From assembly GCA_963834945.1 (NCBI GenBank), contig CAWIDT010000004.1, forward strand, positions 372,001 to 436,000: a stretch of DNA of 64,000 nucleotides. Reading direction: 5' to 3'. Each line of letters starts with the position of its first letter. The stretch's first letter is position 1. Below are positions 53,574 through 62,625 of this stretch, one piece after another. Position numbers and translations under genes: made by a program. The notes beneath the pieces are model-generated. The model saw only the letters and a list, made by a program, of their open reading frames with translations, had not been told where the DNA came from and ran no database searches. Source of the DNA: R-RK-3 sp963834945 (GTDB taxonomy: Bacteria; Pseudomonadota; Alphaproteobacteria; Rhizobiales; Rhodomicrobiaceae).

Positions 53574-54811
53574 AGCGGTCCCTGCTTTTCGCTGTTATCC
53601 TTTGCGCGGGCTGCGCCGCCAGCCAAGCCGCCGAGCTTGAAACAGTGCCGAACGGCGGCGAAGGCGTGGGAGGCGGCACCGGTATCGACCCTGGCGCCGG
53701 CGTCGATGCGCCGAATGCAGCGCCGCAGCCTTCGGGTGCAGGCTGGATTCTCAATCCACGCCTGGGCGCTCCGGCGCGGATCAAGGACATCGTTTCCGTG
53801 GGCGGCGTGCGCTCAAACCAGCTCGTCGGCTATGGGCTGCTGATCGGCCTGAACGGCACCGGCGACAGCCTGCGGAACTCACCCTTCACCGAGCAATCCC
53901 TGCAATCCATGCTCGACCGCATGGGCGTCAATGTCCGCAAGGTCTCGCCCCGCACGAAGAATGTCGCGGCGGTTATCGTCACGGCCGAGCTGCCGCCGTT
54001 CATCGGTCGCGGTTCGCGCATCGATGTGACAGTGTCTTCGCTTGGGGACGCCACGTCCCTGGTCGGCGGCTCGCTCATCATGACGCCGCTCGCCGGGCCG
54101 GATAACGAAATCTATGCGGTGGCCCAGGGGCCAGTCGCCGTATCGGGATACAGCGTCGGCGGACAAGCCGAATCGCTGACGCAAAACGTGCCGACATCGG
54201 CCCGCATCCCCAATGGCGCGCATGTGGAGCGTGAGCCGCCCAGCCGGTTCGCCGAGGAACGCAACCTGACGCTCGAATTGCGCAATCCCGATTTCGGGAC
54301 CGCGGTGCGCATCGCCGACGCGGTCAACGCCTATACGCTGGGGCGCTACGGCTTCCGCTCAGCGCAGGAACGCGATCTGCGTACGGTTTCGCTCATCGCG
54401 CCGCGCAGTCTGGGACCGGCGCGATTCCTCGCCGAGGTCGGCGATTTGATGATTCAGCCGGATTCTCCCGCCCGCGTCGTCATCGACGAACGTACCGGCA
54501 CGATCGTCATCGGCAATGATGTGCGCGTTTCGACGGTGGCGGTCGCCCATGGCAGCCTGACGGTGCGCGTTACGGAAACACCGCAAGTATCGCAGCCCAC
54601 GCCTTTCTCCAAGGGTGAGACGACCGTGACGCCGCAGACACAGGTCACAGCGGATCAGGCGGGCGGCAAGGTGGCCATCGTCGATGGGCCGAATCTGCAG
54701 ACGCTGGTCGGCGGATTGAACAGGATGGGTCTGAAACCCGCGAGCATCATCGCTATCCTTCAGGCGATCAAGACGGCGGGCGCGCTGCAAGCAGACCTGG
54801 TGGTGCAATGA
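53570..54811 (+). CDS. flgI: Flagellar P-ring protein FlgI
   Basis: About 413 residues, with an N-terminal signal (LLFAVILCAGCAASQA) and an unusual Gly-rich extension before ARIKDIVSVGGVRSNQLVGY. Conserved motifs include GLNGTGDSLRNSPFTEQSLQ and SVSSLGDATSLVGGSLIMTP-type sequence; the end NLQTLVGGLNRMGLKPASII is typical. Both flanking genes overlap it by 4 bases. Confidence 0.95.
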   Translation: MKRSLLFAVILCAGCAASQAAELETVPNGGEGVGGGTGIDPGAGVDAPNAAPQPSGAGWILNPRLGAPARIKDIVSVGGVRSNQLVGYGLLIGLNGTGDSLRNSPFTEQSLQSMLDRMGVNVRKVSPRTKNVAAVIVTAELPPFIGRGSRIDVTVSSLGDATSLVGGSLIMTPLAGPDNEIYAVAQGPVAVSGYSVGGQAESLTQNVPTSARIPNGAHVEREPPSRFAEERNLTLELRNPDFGTAVRIADAVNAYTLGRYGFRSAQERDLRTVSLIAPRSLGPARFLAEVGDLMIQPDSPARVVIDERTGTIVIGNDVRVSTVAVAHGSLTVRVTETPQVSQPTPFSKGETTVTPQTQVTADQAGGKVAIVDGPNLQTLVGGLNRMGLKPASIIAILQAIKTAGALQADLVVQ

Positions 54812-55695
54812 TGTACCGCCGGCCGAGGACGATGGGTGGAGCGGGGTTGCTTTCCGGGGCGCTGCTTGCCGCGAGTTCCTGGCTGGCGCCGGTCGCGGCA
54901 CAACAGGCCTGGACGCCATCGGTCGAAACCCAGGCCGAAACCGCCTATAAAGCGATTTACGCGAGGTCGCTCGAGACGGCGCGAGCCGGCGCGAAGTCAG
55001 CCCGCCGCAACAGTGCCGTGGAGACGCCGCTTAACACCGGCGCCATCACCCCCGATCTGCCGGTGCGCAGAACGGCCGCGCCTTCCGAGATCATCGATGT
55101 GGGCAATCCGCCCCCCGGCACAGCGAAGTCCGCTCCGCCGAATCCGCCGGCGGCGGCCTTCACCCAGCCGCTCATGCGCAAGCCCAACGCCCTGGACGAT
55201 TTGCTCACCACGCAGGTGCTGAGCGACGACACGGAACCGGCCCCCGCTCCGATCGAGCCGAAGCCGACGCCGCAGACGACCGGCGACCAATATTGCAGCA
55301 ATATCGCCAATGCCGCCTCCGACGCCCGCATCGCCTGGCAGAAGAAGACGCTGGCCGAAACCGAAAAGCAGGTCGAGAAGCGGGTCGAGGAGCTGAATGG
55401 CAAGATCGCCGAGTACCAGAAATGGCTGGCGCGGCGGGACGAGTTTTCCCGCAAGGCGCAATCCACCATCACCGACATCTACGCCAAAATGAAGCCGGAT
55501 GCCGCCGCGCAGCAATTGACGGCGCTCGATGAAGAGACGGCCGCGGCTGTCATCACCAAGCTCAGCGCTAAAATTTCCAGTGCGCTGATGGCCGAAATGG
55601 ACGCCAAGAAAGCTGCCCGGCTGACGGCGATCATCTCAAGCTCCGCTAAAGGGCCGGACGGCAAGCCGCCCGCACAGCCAGGTGGGGGAACATGA
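54808..55695 (+). CDS. motE: MotE family protein (motor-associated periplasmic protein)
   Basis: About 295 residues with an N-terminal signal, an Ala/Pro-rich region, a coiled coil (AETEKQVEKRVEELNGKIAE) and a C-terminal MgtE-N-like domain (IYAKMKPDAAAQQLTALDEE, SSALMAEMDAKKAARLTAII). In rhizobia MotE chaperones MotC, and it sits between flgI and flgH exactly as here. Confidence 0.87.
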   Translation: MMYRRPRTMGGAGLLSGALLAASSWLAPVAAQQAWTPSVETQAETAYKAIYARSLETARAGAKSARRNSAVETPLNTGAITPDLPVRRTAAPSEIIDVGNPPPGTAKSAPPNPPAAAFTQPLMRKPNALDDLLTTQVLSDDTEPAPAPIEPKPTPQTTGDQYCSNIANAASDARIAWQKKTLAETEKQVEKRVEELNGKIAEYQKWLARRDEFSRKAQSTITDIYAKMKPDAAAQQLTALDEETAAAVITKLSAKISSALMAEMDAKKAARLTAIISSSAKGPDGKPPAQPGGGT

Positions 55696-56426
55696 TAAGA
55701 CGCATGATTCTTGTCGTTCCGCTCGTCGCGCTGGCCGGGCCGGGCTGTGCCTCCAAGCTTGGCGAGATCGGCAAAGAGCCCGCTCTAACGGCGGTCGGCA
55801 CCGGGGTCAACCACCCGAGCGTGCCGGTCAGAGCCGATCCCACGCCGCGCCCGGTCTATCGGCGCGGCAATTCGCTTTGGCAGGATGCGAGCGCCGATCT
55901 GTTCCGCGATCCCCGCGCGGCGCGTGTCGGCGACCTGGTGACAGTCAAAATCGTGATCAAGGACCAGGCGAAGCTCGACAACAACTCCAAGCGCTCGCGT
56001 CAGGCCGATGGAAGCCTGGACGCCGGCTTCAGCTATGACATCAGCGCCGCCGCAACCCAGCAGCACCTGCTGGCCAAGGGCAGCGGATCGTTCAAGCCCG
56101 AGGTGAAGTCCAATACCTCGACGGAGGGCAAGGGGGAAATCGAGCGATCGGAAACCATCAATCTTCTGGTCGCGGCCGTGGTCACGGACGTGCTTCCGAA
56201 TGGCAATCTGGTGATCGGCGGGACGCAGGAGGTGCGGGTCAATTTCGAGATGCGTCTGTTGAGCGTCGCGGGGATCGTCAGGCCGCGCGACATCGCCACC
56301 GACAATACCGTCTCCTATGACCGCATCGCCGAAGCGCGCATTTCCTACGGCGGCAACGGGCGGATGACCGAAGTTCAGCAACCCGGATGGGGTCAGCAAC
56401 TCATCGACGCCATAGCGCCCTATTGA
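55692..56426 (+). CDS. flgH: Flagellar L-ring protein FlgH
   Basis: About 244 residues. NSLWQDASADLFRDPRAARV and GDLVTVKIVIKDQAKLDN are conserved, as is VVTDVLPNGNLVIGGTQEVR. The signal end LAGPGCAS has a Cys suited to lipidation, but with a Pro in the lipobox, so lipidation is less certain. It overlaps motE by 4 bases. Confidence 0.94.
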   Translation: MIRRMILVVPLVALAGPGCASKLGEIGKEPALTAVGTGVNHPSVPVRADPTPRPVYRRGNSLWQDASADLFRDPRAARVGDLVTVKIVIKDQAKLDNNSKRSRQADGSLDAGFSYDISAAATQQHLLAKGSGSFKPEVKSNTSTEGKGEIERSETINLLVAAVVTDVLPNGNLVIGGTQEVRVNFEMRLLSVAGIVRPRDIATDNTVSYDRIAEARISYGGNGRMTEVQQPGWGQQLIDAIAPY

Positions 56427-56441
56427 GATCGGTGTGAGGCG

Positions 56442-56930
56442 ATGGCCAAGGCTGAGGCGAAAGAGGGTGCAAAAAAAACCGGTGGCGGCGTTCCGATCGT
56501 CGCCATTCTGGTCATCACGCTTTTGGCGGCCGGTGCGGGCGGCTTCTTCGGCATGCAGGTGCCGAGCTTGACGAAAGCCGGAGCCGAGAAGCCGAAAACC
56601 GATGCGCCGGCGGAAAGTGAAAAGAAGACGCCGCCGAACGCGCTGGTGCAGGCCCTGCCTCCCATCACCACCAATCTCGCACGGCCCAGCACCACCTGGA
56701 TCAGGATCGAATCCTCGATCGTGATCGGCGCAGACCTGGGACCGGACGCCAATGTCCTCGCGGCGAAGATGTCGGAGGACATTGTCGGTTATCTCAGGAC
56801 CTTGTCGATCGAGCAGATCGAAGGCCCGACCGGGTTCCAGCATTTGCGCGAGGATCTCAATGACAGGGTTCGCTTGCGTAGCGAAGGCAAGGTTCTGGAG
56901 CTGATCGTCCAAAGCCTGATCCTGGAATGA
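56442..56930 (+). CDS. fliL: Flagellar basal body-associated protein FliL
   Basis: About 162 residues: a short cytoplasmic tail, one helix (VPIVAILVITLLAAGAGGFF), and a periplasmic domain (SSIVIGADLGPDANVLAAKM) ending RLRSEGKVLELIVQSLILE. It supports stator function. It overlaps fliP by 4 bases. Confidence 0.92.
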   Translation: MAKAEAKEGAKKTGGGVPIVAILVITLLAAGAGGFFGMQVPSLTKAGAEKPKTDAPAESEKKTPPNALVQALPPITTNLARPSTTWIRIESSIVIGADLGPDANVLAAKMSEDIVGYLRTLSIEQIEGPTGFQHLREDLNDRVRLRSEGKVLELIVQSLILE

Positions 56931-57739
56931 GCAAGCACCGCCAGCCCGCCGAACCGCGGAGACGTTACCTGAGGCGCGCGGCCGTGGCGGGATTGGTCAT
57001 CGCCGCCGCCTTCGCAGGGTTGATAGCGCTGCTTGGCGCCATCAGCGCGGACGCCGCCGCTCAGGTGCCCAGTCTGGACTCGCTCATTCCCGTCGGTGAC
57101 GGGTCGGCGAGCGGGCGGGTGGTGCAGCTCATCGCGCTGGTGACGGTGCTGTCGGTGGCGCCGGGCCTGCTGATCATGGTCACATGCTTTACGCGTTTCG
57201 TGATCGCATTGTCATTCCTGCGTGCCGGGCTCGGCCTTCAGACGACGCCGGCCAATCTGGTTCTCGTCAGCCTCGCCTTGTTCATGACGTTCTATGTCAT
57301 GGGGCCTACCTTCGACCGGGCCTGGGAAGATGGCGTCAAGCCGCTCATGGAGAATAAGATCAAGGAGGAGGAGGCTTATACGCGCATCACGATCCCGTTC
57401 AAGGCGTTCATGCGCATCCATGTCCGCGAAAAGGATCTCCGGCTGTTCGAGGATCTGGCCGGCGTAACCTCACCGCCCGACGCCAAGGACACCGATGTCG
57501 AGCTGCGCGTGCTGATCCCCTCCTTCATGATTTCCGAACTGCGGCGCGGCTTTGAAATCGGTTTTCTGATCACCTTGCCGTTTCTGGTGATCGACATGAT
57601 CGTGGCGACGCTGACAATGTCGATGGGCATGATGATGCTGCCCCCCACGATTATCTCGCTGCCGTTCAAAATCCTTTTCTTTATATTAATCGACGGTTGG
57701 AATCTGCTCATTGGTGGCCTGATTCGGTCCGTCTTGTAA
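56927..57739 (+). CDS. fliP: Flagellar export gate protein FliP
   Basis: About 270 residues: an N-terminal signal-like helix, then LIALVTVLSVAPGLLIMVTC, TRFVIALSFLRAGLGLQTTP, LIPSFMISELRRGFEIGFLI and MGMMMLPPTIISLPFKILFF, which are all standard. It ends the long plus-strand operon; flagellin genes follow after a 200-base regulatory gap. Confidence 0.95.
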   Translation: MSKHRQPAEPRRRYLRRAAVAGLVIAAAFAGLIALLGAISADAAAQVPSLDSLIPVGDGSASGRVVQLIALVTVLSVAPGLLIMVTCFTRFVIALSFLRAGLGLQTTPANLVLVSLALFMTFYVMGPTFDRAWEDGVKPLMENKIKEEEAYTRITIPFKAFMRIHVREKDLRLFEDLAGVTSPPDAKDTDVELRVLIPSFMISELRRGFEIGFLITLPFLVIDMIVATLTMSMGMMMLPPTIISLPFKILFFILIDGWNLLIGGLIRSVL

Positions 57740-57767
57740 AAACTGCCGAATCCGGTTTAGCTGCCAG

Positions 57768-57803
57768 CAATTACGTTGGTGTAATTGAACGTCAAAGGAC
57801 GTT
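57768..57803 (+). promoter_or_regulatory. Two tandem perfect inverted repeats between fliP and flagellin
   Basis: CAATTAC/GTAATTG (57768-57774 and 57781-57787, 6-base loop) is followed directly by AACGTC/GACGTT (57788-57793 and 57798-57803, 4-base loop). They could end the fliP operon or bind a regulator. Confidence 0.5.
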
Positions 57804-57845
57804 TGCAACGACTTCGTCCCAAGAGGCAGATTAGGACCGGCAAAA

Positions 57846-57936
57846 CTGGTTTCTAACGGCATGATGCCGCTCTGTCACACCGGCCAATCCGGTATGTCCC
57901 GCAATCAACCAAACTCTTCCGAAGGGACATTTCAGC
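57846..57936 (+). promoter_or_regulatory. Conserved flagellin leader with SD-sequestering hairpin (first copy)
   Basis: A block of about 55 bases is shared with 59239-59292, including a GGCATGATGCC palindrome and ATCCGGTATGTCCC. ATGTCCC (57894-57900) is complementary to GGGACAT (57924-57930), which carries the ribosome binding site 6 bases before the flagellin ATG. Pairing would block translation. Confidence 0.7.
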
Positions 57937-58872
57937 ATGACCAGTCTTCTGACGAATATGGCGGCTCGCACCGCCTTGCAGACATTGACGATGACGAACC
58001 GCAATCTGGAAAAAACTCAGAGCCGCGTCGCAACCGGTCTTCGGGTCGGAGCGGCGCAGGACAATGCCGCCTATTGGTCCATCGCGACGACGATGCGCTC
58101 CGATAATGCGGCGCTTTCGACCGTGCAAGACGCCCTTGGCTTGGGCTCCGCCACGGTCGATGTGGCCTATAATACGACGCAGACCACCATCGAAGTCGTT
58201 AGTGAAATCAAGAAGAAGCTCGTTGCCGCGCGCGAACCCGGCGTCGACAAGGCCAAGATCCAAAGCGAAATCACCGAATTGCAGAACACGCTGCAGAGCG
58301 TATCCGATGCTTCAGTGTTCTCCGGCGAAAACTGGCTCTCGGTGAATTCCGGCCTTACGGGATACAATTCCAGCAAGGAGATCGTGGCCTCGTTCACCCG
58401 CTCGGCGGGCGTGATTTCCATCGGCACCATCACCATCAACATCGACAGCATAAAGCTGTTCGATGCCGATACGACGGGTGTCGGCATTCTCGATGGCAGC
58501 CGTGACCAAACCGGAGCGCTGAGCACTGGGGGCACCTTCGCCCTATCAACGTTGGACATCTCGTCGCTGAGCGACAGCCCCACGGACATTACGACGCTGA
58601 ACGGCTATATCGCGGGTGCGGATGCGGCGATCGCCGCGATGACGACGGCGGCCTCGACGCTCGGCGCGGTCAAATCCCGCATCGATATCCAGAAGGATTT
58701 CGTCTCGGCGCTCACCGACGCGATCGAGCGCGGCATCGGGCAGCTCGTAGATGCCGACATGAACGAAGAATCGACCAGGCTTCAGGCATTGCAGGTCCAG
58801 GCCCAGCTTGGCATCCAGGCGCTCAGCATCGCCAATCAGTCGAGCCAGAACATTCTGCGTCTCTTCCAGTAA
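57937..58872 (+). CDS. Flagellin (first copy)
   Basis: About 311 residues, a short flagellin with conserved N-terminal D0/D1 (SLLTNMAARTALQTLTMTNR, SRVATGLRVGAAQDNAAYWS) and C-terminal D1/D0 (ESTRLQALQVQAQLGIQALS, IANQSSQNILRLFQ) and a short variable centre. It is nearly identical in length and sequence to the second copy at 59326. It is exported through the flagellar apparatus to form the filament. A T-rich terminator follows. Confidence 0.95.
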   Translation: MTSLLTNMAARTALQTLTMTNRNLEKTQSRVATGLRVGAAQDNAAYWSIATTMRSDNAALSTVQDALGLGSATVDVAYNTTQTTIEVVSEIKKKLVAAREPGVDKAKIQSEITELQNTLQSVSDASVFSGENWLSVNSGLTGYNSSKEIVASFTRSAGVISIGTITINIDSIKLFDADTTGVGILDGSRDQTGALSTGGTFALSTLDISSLSDSPTDITTLNGYIAGADAAIAAMTTAASTLGAVKSRIDIQKDFVSALTDAIERGIGQLVDADMNEESTRLQALQVQAQLGIQALSIANQSSQNILRLFQ

Positions 58873-58897
58873 CAGCGATGCCGTACTGAGCTTCAGC

Positions 58898-58929
58898 AGC
58901 GCGCTCTCGCAAGGGGGCGCGCTTTTTTT
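58898..58929 (+). terminator. Rho-independent terminator of first flagellin gene
   Basis: AGCGCGC (58898-58904) pairs with GCGCGCT (58917-58923), followed by a run of seven T. It starts about 25 bases after the stop codon. Confidence 0.8.
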
Positions 58930-59238
58930 GCGCCTGCTGCGGAAGGCGGCGGCTTCGGCGGCCCTCAAGTTAGCGGCATTGCTGCGCGGCGGCTTGTGCC
59001 GAGAGCTGAAGCCATTGGTTTCGTCGCAAAATGGGAAAGTATAAGTCCTGCGGGCGAGGTTTGCGTTAATAATTTTATCTTGCCTCTTGTGGCTTGTGTT
59101 GAAATGCACCGGCCTGTAAACAGAAAATATCCTGCTCTGGATTCAGAACTCTCATAAATATATATTGTGCATCTGCTTTCCAAGCTGGGAAGCGTCAGCT
59201 AGCGTCCGGGCATGGCAGATCGGCACCGCAACTCAGAT
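58930..59238. other. Intergenic region between flagellin genes
   Basis: About 300 bases with no supported gene. An AT-rich part near 59060-59170 is probably the promoter zone of the second flagellin. No certain sigma motif was found. Confidence 0.5.
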
Positions 59239-59325
59239 CCGGTGTCGAAGGCATGACGCCGCGCTGCCATGCCGGCAGATCCGGTATGTCCCATTCACCC
59301 AGTTACTCGTAGGGACATCCAAAAC
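59239..59325 (+). promoter_or_regulatory. Conserved flagellin leader with SD-sequestering hairpin (second copy)
   Basis: It mirrors the leader of the first flagellin. ATGTCCC (59286-59292) is complementary to GGGACAT (59312-59318), which holds the ribosome binding site 7 bases before the ATG. The loop sequences differ completely from the first copy, while the arms are unchanged. Confidence 0.7.
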
Positions 59326-60261
59326 ATGACCAGCCTTCTCACCAATATGGCCGCCCGCACCGCTCTGGCGACCTTGACGCAGACGAACCGCAATCTGGAC
59401 ATGACTCAAAGCCGCATCGCAACCGGCCAGCGTGTGTCTTCCGCGAAGGATAATGCGGCGTACTGGTCGATCGCCACGACCATGCGGTCCGACAATGCCG
59501 CGCTTTCGACAGTGCAGGATGCGCTCGGCCTGGGCTCGGCAACTGTCGACGTTGCCTATAACGCCATTCAAAGCTCGATCGACGTCGTCAGCGAGATCAA
59601 GAAGAAGCTCGTCGCCGCACGCGAGCCTGGCGTCGACAAGGCCAAAATCCAAAGCGAAATCACTGAACTGCAGAACACGCTTCAGAGCGTTGCCGACGCT
59701 TCGGTGTTCTCCGGCGAAAACTGGCTCAGTGTCGACTCCGGCGCGAGCGGCTATAATGCCAGCAAGCAGATCGTCTCCTCGTTCACCCGCACCGCGGGCG
59801 CTGTGTCGATCGGCACCATCACCATCAATACGGCGACCATCAAGCTGTTCGACGCCGACACGACCGGGGTCGGTATTCTCGACGGCAGCCGCGACCAGAC
59901 CGGAGCGCTGAGCACTTCGGGCACCTTCGCCCTGTCGACGCTGGACATCTCGTCGCTGACCGACAGCGCCACGGACATTACGACGCTGAACGGTTATATC
60001 GCCGGTGCCGACGCGGCGATTGCATCCATGACAACGGCGGGTTCGACGCTCGGCGCGGTCAAGTCGCGTATCGACATCCAGAAGAACTTCATCTCCGGCC
60101 TCAAGGATGCGATCGACAACGGTATCGGGCAGCTCGTGGATGCCGACATGAACGAAGAGTCCACCAGACTGCAGGCGTTGCAGGTGCAGGCCCAGCTTGG
60201 CATTCAGGCGCTGAGTATCGCTAATCAGTCGAGCCAGAACATTCTCTCGCTCTTCAGATAA
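59326..60261 (+). CDS. Flagellin (second copy)
   Basis: About 311 residues, same length as the first copy with the same terminal domains (SLLTNMAARTALATLTQTNR; IANQSSQNILSLFR). Differences are scattered, mostly in the variable centre. A longer frame from 59269 reads through the leader and is not used: the ATG at 59326 aligns with the first copy and has AGGGA upstream. A recent tandem duplication is likely. Confidence 0.95.
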   Translation: MTSLLTNMAARTALATLTQTNRNLDMTQSRIATGQRVSSAKDNAAYWSIATTMRSDNAALSTVQDALGLGSATVDVAYNAIQSSIDVVSEIKKKLVAAREPGVDKAKIQSEITELQNTLQSVADASVFSGENWLSVDSGASGYNASKQIVSSFTRTAGAVSIGTITINTATIKLFDADTTGVGILDGSRDQTGALSTSGTFALSTLDISSLTDSATDITTLNGYIAGADAAIASMTTAGSTLGAVKSRIDIQKNFISGLKDAIDNGIGQLVDADMNEESTRLQALQVQAQLGIQALSIANQSSQNILSLFR

Positions 60262-60286
60262 GCACTAGCATAGCACGAGCATCGGC

Positions 60287-60315
60287 AGACGCGCTCCCGT
60301 GAAGGGGGCGCGTCT
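60287..60315 (+). terminator. Hairpin after second flagellin gene
   Basis: AGACGCGC (60287-60294) pairs with GCGCGTCT (60308-60315). It resembles the first terminator but lacks a T-run, so it is weaker or works with Rho. Confidence 0.55.
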
Positions 60316-60389
60316 TGCCACGCAATTTCCGCGCAAGGTTACTAAGTGATTATCCGGTCGACAATTTTTGATTGTCTCGGGGGATTTGC

Positions 60390-62003
60390 ATGACCGGGCA
60401 GGAACAGTTGGAGCGGCTGTGGAGCAGCCTGCTCAATCTTGGCGCGCGCCGTTTGGCGGCCTTGGCGCTTGTTGGAATTACAGTATTCGGCGGGGTAGCG
60501 TTCGGCAGTTACTATCTGAGCCGGCCGGCGCTCGAGCCGCTCTATGTCGGGCTGACCCAGCAGGATGCGACCCGCATGGGCGGCGTGCTGAGCGAGGCCG
60601 GAATTCCGTTCGACATCTCCGCCGACGGATCGCAGCTCATGGTGCCCTATGGACATACCAGCAAGGCGCGCATGCTGCTCGCCGAGCGCGGCCTGCCCTC
60701 CAGCGCCAATGCGGGCTACGAGCTTTTCGACAAATTGGGGCCGGTGGGCCTTACGTCGTTCATGCAGGACATCACGCGGGTGCGTGCGCTGGAAGGCGAG
60801 ATCGCCCGCACCATCCAGACGATGAAGGGCGTCAAGGCGGCCCGGGTGCATATCGTGCTTTCCGACGAAGGATCGTTCCGGCGGAACCGCCAGCCGCCTT
60901 CGGCCTCCGTGATCGTGCGGACCGAGGGGGCCGGCAGCTTTACCGGCACCGCCGCGGTGCGTCAGCTGGTTGCCGCCGCGGTGCCGTCCCTGCTGCCGGA
61001 GCAGGTCACGGTGCTCGACACGAACGGTACGATCCTGGCGGCCGGCGGCGACAATATCGATACCGCACCGGGCAAGATGGTCGAGCTGGAAAAGGTCGTT
61101 GCCGATGAGCTGAAGGAGAATGTGCGCAATACGCTGGTTCCGTATCTGGGCCTTAACAATTTCCAGATCAGCGTCGCTGCAAGGCTGAACACCGACAAGC
61201 GGCAGATCAACGAGACGACCTATGACCCGGATTCACGCGTCGAGCGCTCGGTCCGCAGCGTCAAGGAGAACAACAACACGCAGAACGCCGGCAATAGCGG
61301 CAATGTGACGGTCGAGCAGAATATCCCTGGCCAGACGGCGGCTTTGCCCGGCGAAACCTCGCGCAGCCAGCGCGACCGCAAGGAAGAGCTGTCGAATTAC
61401 GAGCTGAACACGAAAAAGACGTCGACCGTCAGCAGCGGCTTCAAGGTGGAGAACGTGACGATCGCGGTGGTGGTCAACAAGCGCCAGCTCGTTGCCTCGC
61501 TGGGTGCCAATCCGGCGCAGGAGGCGATCGACAAACAATTGAAGGAGGTCGAGCGGATCGTCGAAACGGCGGCGGGCGCGAACACCGCGCGCGGCGACAA
61601 GGTGACCGTTGCGGCGGTCGACTTCGTCGCCGATGCCGACAAGCTGGAGCCGATTGCCTCGCCAGGCATTGTCGAGCAAATGATGCGGAACATGGGCACA
61701 TTCATCAATGCCGCCGCCATCATTATCGCGGCCGTGCTGCTGGTATGGTTCGGCTTGAAGCCGGCAATCCGTGCGATTTTAGAAGCGCCCCCGGCATTCG
61801 CACAGGCCCAGCCGCTGGCGCTGGCGCTGGAGGGCAGGGGGGACGCGGGGCCGGCACTCGCCAGACCTGTTGCCGCAATCCCCGACGAATCCGACTATGC
61901 CCCGGTCAATACGGCTCGCACGCCGCAACAACGGCTCGAAAGGATGGTCGAAAAGGATGAAGAGGCGGTCGCCGCGATGCTGAAGCAACTGATGCGGAGC
62001 TGA
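60390..62003 (+). CDS. fliF: Flagellar MS-ring protein FliF
   Basis: About 537 residues. An N-terminal helix (LAALALVGITVFGGVAFGSYY) is followed by YscJ-like domain motifs (LYVGLTQQDATRMGGVLSEA, RVRALEGEIARTIQTMKGVK, ARVHIVLSDEGSFRRNRQPP), and a second helix near residue 440 (INAAAIIIAAVLLVWFGLK). The C-terminal tail (RMVEKDEEAVAAMLKQLMR) binds FliG. The ATG at 60390 has GGGGGA upstream. Confidence 0.95.
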   Translation: MTGQEQLERLWSSLLNLGARRLAALALVGITVFGGVAFGSYYLSRPALEPLYVGLTQQDATRMGGVLSEAGIPFDISADGSQLMVPYGHTSKARMLLAERGLPSSANAGYELFDKLGPVGLTSFMQDITRVRALEGEIARTIQTMKGVKAARVHIVLSDEGSFRRNRQPPSASVIVRTEGAGSFTGTAAVRQLVAAAVPSLLPEQVTVLDTNGTILAAGGDNIDTAPGKMVELEKVVADELKENVRNTLVPYLGLNNFQISVAARLNTDKRQINETTYDPDSRVERSVRSVKENNNTQNAGNSGNVTVEQNIPGQTAALPGETSRSQRDRKEELSNYELNTKKTSTVSSGFKVENVTIAVVVNKRQLVASLGANPAQEAIDKQLKEVERIVETAAGANTARGDKVTVAAVDFVADADKLEPIASPGIVEQMMRNMGTFINAAAIIIAAVLLVWFGLKPAIRAILEAPPAFAQAQPLALALEGRGDAGPALARPVAAIPDESDYAPVNTARTPQQRLERMVEKDEEAVAAMLKQLMRS

Positions 62004-62008
62004 TGTGA

Positions 62009-62623
62009 ATGCACAGGGTTTCCGCCGCGAAATTCATCACCGAATTGGGCGCCGCGACCGATACGGAGCAACAGCCGCATAGCTGGCCCACGCATAAGCA
62101 AGCCGTGAACACGGCGGCCAGCAGGGCCGCCGGCGGGATGGGCGATGCGTATGAGCGCGGCGTCATGGCCGGCAAGGCGGCGGCTCTGGCGGAGATCGAG
62201 ACCCGGCTGGAGGCCGAGCGCGTCTACTACGCCCAGCAGCTCGCGCTTGAGCGCTTTACCTGGGCCAATCGCGAAGCGGAGAAGCTGGCCGAGCAGTTCA
62301 TAGCGGGCATTGCCGCGATCGAAACCGATGTCGTCAATGCGACCGCCCGCATCCTCAAGCCGTTCCTGACCGAAAGCATACACCGGCAGGCCATCGACGG
62401 TCTGGTGGAAGCGCTTGAGGTGCTGATCGGAAAGAATCAGGGAATTACGCTGGAGATTTTCGGGCCGGAAGACCTTCTGCAACTTATTCGTGAGAAATTG
62501 AGCGACCGCAACGTGGCAGCGCTGTTTTCCCCGGCGGAAGGCGTCGATGTGCGCGTCGTTGCGGGACATACGATCCTGGAGACCAGTCTCGAAGGATGGA
62601 TGGCTCAGTTAAGGAGAGAGTAA
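62009..62623 (+). CDS. FliH-like flagellar assembly protein
   Basis: About 204 residues, helical (AAALAEIETRLEAERVYYAQ, REAEKLAEQFIAGIAAIETD) with a C-terminal domain of the FliH/SctL type (LTESIHRQAIDGLVEALEVL, GHTILETSLEGWMAQLR). Its place directly after fliF supports this. FliH normally regulates FliI; sequence similarity is loose. Confidence 0.68.
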   Translation: MHRVSAAKFITELGAATDTEQQPHSWPTHKQAVNTAASRAAGGMGDAYERGVMAGKAAALAEIETRLEAERVYYAQQLALERFTWANREAEKLAEQFIAGIAAIETDVVNATARILKPFLTESIHRQAIDGLVEALEVLIGKNQGITLEIFGPEDLLQLIREKLSDRNVAALFSPAEGVDVRVVAGHTILETSLEGWMAQLRRE

Positions 62624-62625
62624 GC

